DNA of 7,634 nucleotides from Nitrososphaerota archaeon (GTDB lineage Archaea > Thermoproteota > Nitrososphaeria > Nitrososphaerales > JACPRH01), in contig JARPAQ010000042.1 of NCBI GenBank assembly GCA_029460375.1, forward strand, positions 1-7,634, in the 5' to 3' direction. The notes beneath the pieces were generated by a model. That model was given only the letters and a program-made list of their open reading frames with translations, made no database searches and was not told the DNA's origin. Each line of letters opens with the position of its first letter. Position 1 is the first letter of the stretch. The translations under genes were made by a program, and so were the position numbers. Of this stretch, positions 1 through 5,447 are shown piece by piece.

Positions 1-273
1 CTTCCATCTGATACTCTTCCTGAACTCTTCGTCCGACAGTGCTGCGAGGTCTCTTCCGTCGAGGATCATCTGTCCCTCGTATGTATGGACGTTGTTCGGT
101 AATGTCCTCATCAGAGCTAGAGAGAGGCTGGTCTTTCCAGAGCCCGATTCACCGACTATACCCAGAGCCGCACCTTTCTCCATATTGAACGATACACCAT
201 CTACAGCCTTTACGGCTCCTCCGGTAGACTTGTAGTACAGCTTAAGATCACGAACTTCAAGTAGCACCATCAT
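1..273 (-). CDS. dppD: Dipeptide/oligopeptide-type ABC transporter ATP-binding protein (DppD-like), 3' end cut by window edge
   Basis: Only the first 91 codons are in the window; the frame is open at base 1. The protein begins MMVLLEVRDL and has a Walker A P-loop GESGSGKT at residues 41-48 (bases 130-153). It continues with MRTLPNN and the EEFRKSIRWK stretch that in DppD/OppD proteins lies just before the Q-loop, so the Q-loop, signature, Walker B and H-loop are all beyond the edge. The family hydrolyses ATP on the cytoplasmic face to power solute import. DppD is preferred over DppF because of the LALMRTLP segment after the P-loop and its place directly behind the permeases. The ATG at 273 overlaps the DppC stop as TGATG. 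A second ATG at 270 is 7 nt from the GAGGG ribosome site and is equally plausible. The substrate cannot be read from this fragment. The truncation is a window effect, not a sign of a pseudogene. Confidence 0.93.
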   Translation of the reverse strand, partial: MMVLLEVRDLKLYYKSTGGAVKAVDGVSFNMEKGAALGIVGESGSGKTSLSLALMRTLPNNVHTYEGQMILDGRDLAALSDEEFRKSIRWK

Positions 274-1706
274 CAAGCCCTCTTCAGACGTGGATTAACC
301 ACTGGCTCCAAGCCTAGTGCGAGGAGGACGAAGGTCATAGCGGTTATGACGATAAGTATGCCCGGCGGCAGAACCCACCACCAATAGCCTACGTAGACTC
401 CTCCATCGCTGAAGCCGCGTTCAAGAATCTGTCCCCAAGTTGGGAGAGAAGGGTCTCCGAGCCCGAGGAAGCTGAGGGCCGCCTCAGCCAGTATAGCTGC
501 TGGGGTGAAGAATATCATCTGGGCGAACACGAAGGGAGCGGTTTGGGGGAATATGTGTTTGAACATGATGCGGAACCGGGATGCGCCTAGGGCTACTGTC
601 GATTCTACGAGCTGGCCTGATCTTATCTGCAGCACCATGGATCTTATGAGTATCGTCAGCCCAGGCCAGCTGAACGCTATGAGTATAAGCATGATGACGA
701 AGAGATTCTGCCCTATTATGAACGCTAGGAATATCAGTATAGGTAAGAGGGGGATGTTGGCAAGTATATCTGATGCTCGCTGAATCGTTGTATCGGTCTT
801 GCCACCCATATATCCGCTCACTATCCCCAAAAACGTCCCTATCACCGTCGTTACGGAGGAAGTCACCAACCCTATGAATAGTGCAACGGGGAAGCCGAAG
901 AGCAGTCCGATTGAGAGGTCTCTCCCCAATGTATCTGTCCCCATAAGACCGTAGACCGAACCCCCTACTACAAACTTCACCAGGCCTATCGAGTCAGCTT
1001 CGTCGTAAAGGAGCGCATCAACCTTAATCTTATAGGAACCCTGCAACACATCGAAACCTTCATCGCCACTAGGCTTCCCGAAAACGGCTATATCCACCCC
1101 TCTGACAAGGAGGTCTTGGCTACTGATCGAAACACCTATCTCCTTTTTCAAAAAGTCCGACACTGCAGCCGCAACATTCATCTCACCGCTCAACTGAACT
1201 CTGAACGGGGTTTCACTGTAACGGGAGAAAGGTGCCTCCTCACCCGGCCGAGGCCCAGAGACTATCAGCCTGTACATCTCTATCTTCTTACCGTCTGGTC
1301 TTTCGATGCTCAGAGTCAGCACAGGCGGACGTTCTCTGTAAGAAATGTCCTGCACTATCAGGGACGTAAAGGTAGGCGACTCATCTGCGTTGAAGTTGAG
1401 ATCAAAACTGTACCCAGCTCTTATCACACCGAACTCTGAAACTTTCTCCGCAGGTTCAGTCGCTTCAAAGACAACAGTCTCCGCATGCTTGAATGAGCTG
1501 AATAGATTCGTCCAGCTAGGCGGTGCGACTCTGGGGTTGTCTGCCCATAGGACTGGGTTGCTCCAGTATTTTATCCCGAAGTCAGCTGGGTATGTCACCA
1601 CTACACCTATCGAGATTATTATTAGAACCGCTAGGAATGCTGTACCGGCCTTCCCTGAACCTGTTGAAAGAAGCTCCTTCCAGGTGCTTCGAGTTCGCTC
1701 GCCCAT
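273..1706 (-). CDS. dppC: DppC-type ABC transporter permease with large extracytoplasmic insertion
   Basis: Inner permease subunit of a peptide/nickel/oligosaccharide-family importer, 477 residues. Membrane segments are visible at about 21-40, 268-292, 312-332, 334-356, 389-415 and 442-467. The family signature GTDTLGRD is at 256-263. The EAA loop that docks on the ATPase runs about 368-387 (E368, G374, P387), and the typical SFLGLGDPSLPTWG segment is at 412-425. Usual DppC proteins are near 300 residues; the excess here is a polar stretch of about 200 residues (43-250) between helix 1 and the core, predicted outside the cell. It looks beta-rich, and I recognise no domain in it. The ATG overlaps the DppB stop (TGATG) and has a GGTGA site 7 nt upstream; the C-terminus overlaps the ATPase start, so translational coupling is likely. 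Family assignment is firm; the substrate is unknown. Confidence 0.95.
   Translation of the reverse strand: MGERTRSTWKELLSTGSGKAGTAFLAVLIIISIGVVVTYPADFGIKYWSNPVLWADNPRVAPPSWTNLFSSFKHAETVVFEATEPAEKVSEFGVIRAGYSFDLNFNADESPTFTSLIVQDISYRERPPVLTLSIERPDGKKIEMYRLIVSGPRPGEEAPFSRYSETPFRVQLSGEMNVAAAVSDFLKKEIGVSISSQDLLVRGVDIAVFGKPSGDEGFDVLQGSYKIKVDALLYDEADSIGLVKFVVGGSVYGLMGTDTLGRDLSIGLLFGFPVALFIGLVTSSVTTVIGTFLGIVSGYMGGKTDTTIQRASDILANIPLLPILIFLAFIIGQNLFVIMLILIAFSWPGLTILIRSMVLQIRSGQLVESTVALGASRFRIMFKHIFPQTAPFVFAQMIFFTPAAILAEAALSFLGLGDPSLPTWGQILERGFSDGGVYVGYWWWVLPPGILIVITAMTFVLLALGLEPVVNPRLKRA
278..282 (-). promoter_or_regulatory. Ribosome binding site of the ATPase gene
   Basis: GAGGG on the minus strand inside the end of the DppC gene. 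It lies 4 nt from the ATG at 273 and 7 nt from the ATG at 270. The longer spacing is more usual and slightly favours the second ATG, which would give a protein starting MVLLEV. Confidence 0.55.
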
Positions 1707-2761
1707 CAGTATCTCACCCTCGGGTCAAGCAAAATGTATAGCACCTCTAGAATGAACCTCGCTCCGACGTAGAGCACAGTGAACATGAATGTAAGGGCAA
1801 CTACCACATTCTCATCTAGGGACATAATCGCGTCAAAATACAATCTGCCCATACCGGGCCAGTTGAAGACTGTTTCTGTCAATATAGCTCCTCCAAAAGA
1901 AGCTGTCAGACCCAGTACAAGACTCGTCACGATGGGCGGGGCTGCTACCCGTATGATATGTCTCCTCATAATGATGTTCTCAGGAAGCCCCTTAGCCCTC
2001 GCCACCATTACAAAGTCTTCTTGAGCCGTATTCAGCACCATGGTTCGGACGACGTATGCCCAGCTGCCGACTGATGCCAAGACGAGCGTGGCTACAGGCA
2101 GAGATGCGTGCCAGATGATGTCCAGAGTTCTGTTCAGAAGGCCCGTTGGTGCTGGGGCGCTTACTATTCCTCCAAATGGAAATATGTGCAGTTGGAATGA
2201 TAGGACAAGTATGAACAGTATCCCCACCCACCACGTCGGCAGGGCGTATGATGCGGCTGAAATGTAAGACATACCTCTATCTAGCCTGCTGCCCACTCTG
2301 GTGGCGAGCTTAACGCCGATATACAGCCCCATTACTGCGCTTATTCCCATCGCCGTGGTTACGAGTATGATGGTGTTCGGCAGCCGTTCAAGAACAATAT
2401 CTGAAACTCTTGTGCTTCCCGCGAAGCTCTTCAAGGTTCTAGCCGAGCCGAGATCTAGGTTGAGGACTCTCCAGACCATATCGGGAAGTCTGAAGTACCA
2501 TGGATTATCTAGCCCGTAGAACTCTACTAGCTGCTCTCGCTCAGCTAAAACAACACGTTCCAGCTCATCTGGATCCCTTATAGTCTGAGCAAGTGACTGC
2601 CTCAGCTCCCGAACCTGCTCGTTCACTATAGCGCCCATCATCCGGTCCGATACGCCTGTCGCGCCGAGAACGACTATGACAAGCAGTAGGCTAGCGATTA
2701 GCACACCAAATAGAGTGGCTCCTCTGACTGCCAGCACACGAGCTGTTCCTAAGGCTACCAC
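1706..2761 (-). CDS. dppB: DppB-type ABC transporter permease
   Basis: First permease subunit of the importer, 351 residues from the GTG at 2761. Membrane helices are seen at about 13-36, 129-151, 170-192, 215-240, 275-298 and 317-345. An EAA-type cytoplasmic loop is centred on ARAKGLPENIIMRRH (254-268), and the DppB hallmark ETVFNWPGMGRLYFDAI is at 296-312. The loop between helices 1 and 2 (about 37-128) is charged and somewhat longer than in bacterial DppB. The start is uncertain. GTG 2761 directly follows an in-frame TAG and has no ribosome site, while GTG 2737 has TAGGA 9 nt upstream but would leave only 8 residues before the helix segment beginning TLFG. The 37-nt gap to the binding-protein gene has no oligo-T terminator. 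It pairs with the DppC subunit to form the channel; the substrate is unknown. Confidence 0.94.
   Translation of the reverse strand: MVALGTARVLAVRGATLFGVLIASLLLVIVVLGATGVSDRMMGAIVNEQVRELRQSLAQTIRDPDELERVVLAEREQLVEFYGLDNPWYFRLPDMVWRVLNLDLGSARTLKSFAGSTRVSDIVLERLPNTIILVTTAMGISAVMGLYIGVKLATRVGSRLDRGMSYISAASYALPTWWVGILFILVLSFQLHIFPFGGIVSAPAPTGLLNRTLDIIWHASLPVATLVLASVGSWAYVVRTMVLNTAQEDFVMVARAKGLPENIIMRRHIIRVAAPPIVTSLVLGLTASFGGAILTETVFNWPGMGRLYFDAIMSLDENVVVALTFMFTVLYVGARFILEVLYILLDPRVRY
1713..1721 (-). promoter_or_regulatory. Ribosome binding site of the DppC-type permease
   Basis: The minus strand reads GAGGGTGAG here, containing GGTGA, complementary to the usual 16S rRNA 3' end. It is 7 nt before the ATG at 1706 and lies within the last codons of the DppB gene, supporting that start and coupled translation. 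Confidence 0.6.
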
Positions 2762-2787
2762 CTACACTAGCAGCTATAATGCGGGAG

Positions 2788-2795
2788 ATATTAAA
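2788..2795 (-). promoter_or_regulatory. Possible TATA box for the permease/ATPase genes
   Basis: TTTAATAT on the minus strand lies in the gap between the binding-protein stop and the DppB start. Its centre is about 30 nt before the GTG at 2761. An archaeal TATA box sits about 26 nt before the transcript start, so it could yield a leaderless or nearly leaderless message for DppB, which lacks a ribosome site. I see no convincing purine-rich BRE next to it. An AT-rich coincidence is possible. Confidence 0.25.
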
Positions 2796-2798
2796 TGC

Positions 2799-5414
2799 TC
2801 AGCCGGTTCTCCCTGCGCCTCTTCTTCTAAGGAGGAGTGCAGGGATTATGATGACTATGAGTATGACTACGATAGCTGCGATGAGCAAGGTAGATGAAAT
2901 TCCTTCCTCTGGTTCTGTAGTGGTTGTCTCGGTGGTTGTCGGCTGGGTGGTTGTTGTTGTGGGGGTTGTTTTAGTAGTGGTTGTGGTGCCTACTTCAATC
3001 TTCTCCACCCGCTCAGACACATATGATAGATCTTCGCTGAAAGCTGCTAGAAAAAGACTGTAAGGAGATCCTACCAACATCTTTGACGTAACATCAGACC
3101 CTATATCTATCACAAGCCGGTTAGGCGTCTCCTCCACAGCATCTCCTATCTTCAACACTTCACCGTTGACAGGATCGAATAGAACATACTTGAGACCCAC
3201 CACACCAGGCCCCGTGATATCCACGATGTACTGAGCATCAGCGCCGACTGCAATAGGGCCGCCTTCAACTTCCGATATATCTACGAGTTGCGCCTCACCG
3301 TGGTACCAATCACCCGGTTTAAACGGATACGAGGGATCCCGGAAGGCGATCAGCTCAGCGAACTGTGACTGCGGCTCGAACTTGGTGAGCATAAACGGGC
3401 CGTTGCTTATCACCAGTATCTTATGCTCATCGAACCAAGAGGCAGCTGCATCGTACCGGCTGTCCGCTTCACTTTGCCCAACTAGGCTTCGACCGTCTAC
3501 AGTGAAGACCGATTCAGGGAGGAAGCCGGTTCTGCCGAATTCTAAGAGGACGTTTCTCACGAGGCGAGCATCGTTCTCCATAACTAAGCTCAGCCAAGGT
3601 ACTTGGAACTTTCCAGCGGCTGTGTCGCTGTATGCTGCTCTTCTCTTGTCGAACACTAGGTTATCCATCGCGGCGAGCACCTCCCAAGGCATGCTTATGC
3701 CTGCAGGCTGAGCGTATTGAGCTATGTAGTCGGAGATGAAGTGCCAGTAATCCACGTAAACTTCTAGGGTTGTATCATCCACTATTCTGAACCCTTTGAA
3801 TGTGTCGAGGTAAGGCTTACTGACAGTGGCTGTAGCGAACTCAATCTTGGACTTGTCTTCATCATATGTAAGGTCGAACGTCTGATATATGCTGTACAGA
3901 ATATCAGCCATAGTTATATCTTGGTCGTGATGCCACTTTGAACCTATGTATTTAGAGTAGTCAAAGGTTACCTTGCTCGTCGCCTGGCTCCCAGCTCCTA
4001 TACTGCTCCATTTACCGGCTGAAGCGTCCCAGATGAAGGCGTCGCTAGGTATGCTCAGCTTACCGCTAGGACCCGCTGTCTCCACATCAAATGTTGCACG
4101 GAACGGAACAGGTATGCCTGTGAACGGATGAGTCCACAGAGGAGGATCATGGACGTTCTGCCATATATCGGCACTATAGACATCTCCAAAGCCGCCCACA
4201 GGGTTCCAGATAGTCCTCTCAGTCCACACCCAGAGGTTCCCCACTGTAAGCTCAGACTTCCCGGGGAGATATGCTTCTCTTAGTGTCCAAATGCTTCGGG
4301 GGCCGCTGGCCAAATCTATGGTGATCCCTTCTAGACTATCATCTACCGGATAGCTGTTCACTATGGTCACCACCCATATTCTTATCGACTCGTCTAGAGC
4401 TATCTCTGTGGCTCTTCTGTAGATACTGTTCCTCTCTTGAAGATCTTCGAAGTCGCCCATGAAAATCTTTTTGGTGAGCTCGTCGAGGTCTGAGTTTTCA
4501 TATTGGTAGAACCCTACTTCCTGCCATCCTGGCATATTCCCGAACCACGGGGCGACCATCTGGTTTAGTGTAGCGAAGTCATACTTCTCAGTTGAGCCTT
4601 TGCTCCATCCTTCTGTGTAGAGGTGCCATTCAAAGATCTTGGGATCGCTTCCGTATACTTTGTCAATAGCTGGGCCGAACTGCTGATATACTCGGTCGAC
4701 TGTGAAACCGAGCTTGTCAAGTTCGGCTGCTACAGTGTCGCCGATATCTCGTCTTTCATCCTCTACACGTATTATAAATTTCAGCCTGATCGGCCTATCA
4801 TCATATGTCCATACGCCGCCCTCCTTTACGGCACCTGCGTTCTCCATGGCTTCATCAATCATAATTTTCGCCAGCTCAGGCTCATACTGTACATTGAACT
4901 GTCTGATGAGGTCGTATACGGTGAGGTAGTCAAAGTCAAAGGGGCTTATATGCGTCACCATAGGCGCGGCTAACCCCTGATATATCTCGCTGGCTACAAA
5001 ATCCCGGTTGACCAGATATTGAAGAGCGAACCTAACCTCTTTTATCGAAAAGGGGTTCAGCTCTCCAGACGGAGCTGGCGCAGGGTTCAGAATTATAGCT
5101 ACGCTGGTTGCAGGAGCACGGTATACTTCTATGTCGGGGTTGTCAAGTATCTCTTTAGCAGCGGCTGTTTTGAGAGCGAATATGTACATATCCATCTGCC
5201 CATCCGCTAAAGCTAGGGGCGCTATCTCAACGGCGAAAGATTTGAAGAATATCTTGTCTACAGCAGGGCCGGGTCTTTGATGGGGAGGTTGAAACTGAGC
5301 ATAAACTGGGAAGACTGCCGACGTGAATAGTAGGAGAATGAATGAGACTGAAATTAAGGCTGTTCGACGCCTATTCCCACCCTGTTTAGATATTGTGAAA
5401 GGGATTTGGTTCAT
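2799..5414 (-). CDS. Membrane-anchored ABC transporter substrate-binding protein, family 5 (DppA/OppA type), with apparently permuted domain order
   Basis: Extracellular receptor of the importer, 871 residues from the ATG at 5414. That start is chosen over the GTG at 5441 because GGAGG lies 8 nt before it and the protein then opens with a good signal peptide (NRRR at 14-17, hydrophobic 18-37, likely cut after VYA at 39). Residues 45-385 match the part usually in the second half of DppA (IKEVRFALQYLVNRDFV, 125-140). Residues 387-705 match the usual N-terminal part (KWHHDQDITMADILYSIYQ, VDDTTLEVYV, SNGPFMLTKFE). A beta-rich added domain follows at about 712-808, then a Thr-rich linker at 810-833, a membrane helix at 840-862 and the tail RRRGAGRTG. 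DppA-type proteins are about 500-600 residues. The family binds peptides, but archaeal members also bind oligosaccharides, so the ligand is open. It lies directly upstream of the permeases and 33 nt after the propeller gene. Confidence 0.92.
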   Translation of the reverse strand: MNQIPFTISKQGGNRRRTALISVSFILLLFTSAVFPVYAQFQPPHQRPGPAVDKIFFKSFAVEIAPLALADGQMDMYIFALKTAAAKEILDNPDIEVYRAPATSVAIILNPAPAPSGELNPFSIKEVRFALQYLVNRDFVASEIYQGLAAPMVTHISPFDFDYLTVYDLIRQFNVQYEPELAKIMIDEAMENAGAVKEGGVWTYDDRPIRLKFIIRVEDERRDIGDTVAAELDKLGFTVDRVYQQFGPAIDKVYGSDPKIFEWHLYTEGWSKGSTEKYDFATLNQMVAPWFGNMPGWQEVGFYQYENSDLDELTKKIFMGDFEDLQERNSIYRRATEIALDESIRIWVVTIVNSYPVDDSLEGITIDLASGPRSIWTLREAYLPGKSELTVGNLWVWTERTIWNPVGGFGDVYSADIWQNVHDPPLWTHPFTGIPVPFRATFDVETAGPSGKLSIPSDAFIWDASAGKWSSIGAGSQATSKVTFDYSKYIGSKWHHDQDITMADILYSIYQTFDLTYDEDKSKIEFATATVSKPYLDTFKGFRIVDDTTLEVYVDYWHFISDYIAQYAQPAGISMPWEVLAAMDNLVFDKRRAAYSDTAAGKFQVPWLSLVMENDARLVRNVLLEFGRTGFLPESVFTVDGRSLVGQSEADSRYDAAASWFDEHKILVISNGPFMLTKFEPQSQFAELIAFRDPSYPFKPGDWYHGEAQLVDISEVEGGPIAVGADAQYIVDITGPGVVGLKYVLFDPVNGEVLKIGDAVEETPNRLVIDIGSDVTSKMLVGSPYSLFLAAFSEDLSYVSERVEKIEVGTTTTTKTTPTTTTTQPTTTETTTTEPEEGISSTLLIAAIVVILIVIIIPALLLRRRGAGRTG
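2916..2987 (-). repeat. Threonine-rich low-complexity linker
   Basis: Residues 810-833 of the binding protein are almost all Thr with a few Lys, Pro, Gln and Glu. On the plus strand this gives a GT-rich tract with mixed Thr codons (ACA, ACC, ACT), so it is maintained as protein sequence rather than as a pure DNA repeat. Such linkers in archaeal surface proteins are usually O-glycosylated spacers between a binding domain and its membrane helix; glycosylation here is inference. Confidence 0.85.
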
Positions 5415-5422
5415 ATTATTAG

Positions 5423-5427
5423 CCTCC
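5423..5427 (-). promoter_or_regulatory. Ribosome binding site of the binding-protein gene
   Basis: A perfect GGAGG on the minus strand, 8 nt before the ATG at 5414. It lies in the 33-nt gap (5415-5447) after the propeller gene's TAG stop and decides the start: the in-frame GTG at 5441 lies upstream of this site and would add nine residues before the signal peptide. Confidence 0.8.
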
Positions 5428-5447
5428 GGATCTTTTTCCACTTTCCC

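Noticed and set aside
1..273. Truncated ATPase as a pseudogene
   Set aside because: The frame is intact to base 1 with a perfect P-loop; the truncation is only the window boundary.
505..783. Plus-strand open frame of 92 codons opposite the DppC gene
   Set aside because: It is antisense to the conserved helices 3-5 region of DppC. The protein has no recognisable domain and no ribosome site was seen; it is a shadow of the coding strand.
1345..1755. Plus-strand open frame of 136 codons across the DppB/DppC junction
   Set aside because: It runs antisense over the DppC N-terminus and the DppB C-terminus, both clearly coding on the minus strand; its composition looks like a reversed frame and it has no family resemblance.
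2916..2990. GT-rich tract on the plus strand as a microsatellite or G-quadruplex element
   Set aside because: The tract is explained by the Thr-rich linker, uses several Thr codons, and its G runs are mostly only two long on the plus strand.
5415..5447. Terminator or promoter between the propeller and binding-protein genes
   Set aside because: The 33-nt gap has no oligo-T stretch on the coding strand, no clear hairpin and no convincing TATA box at the right distance; it mainly holds the ribosome site.
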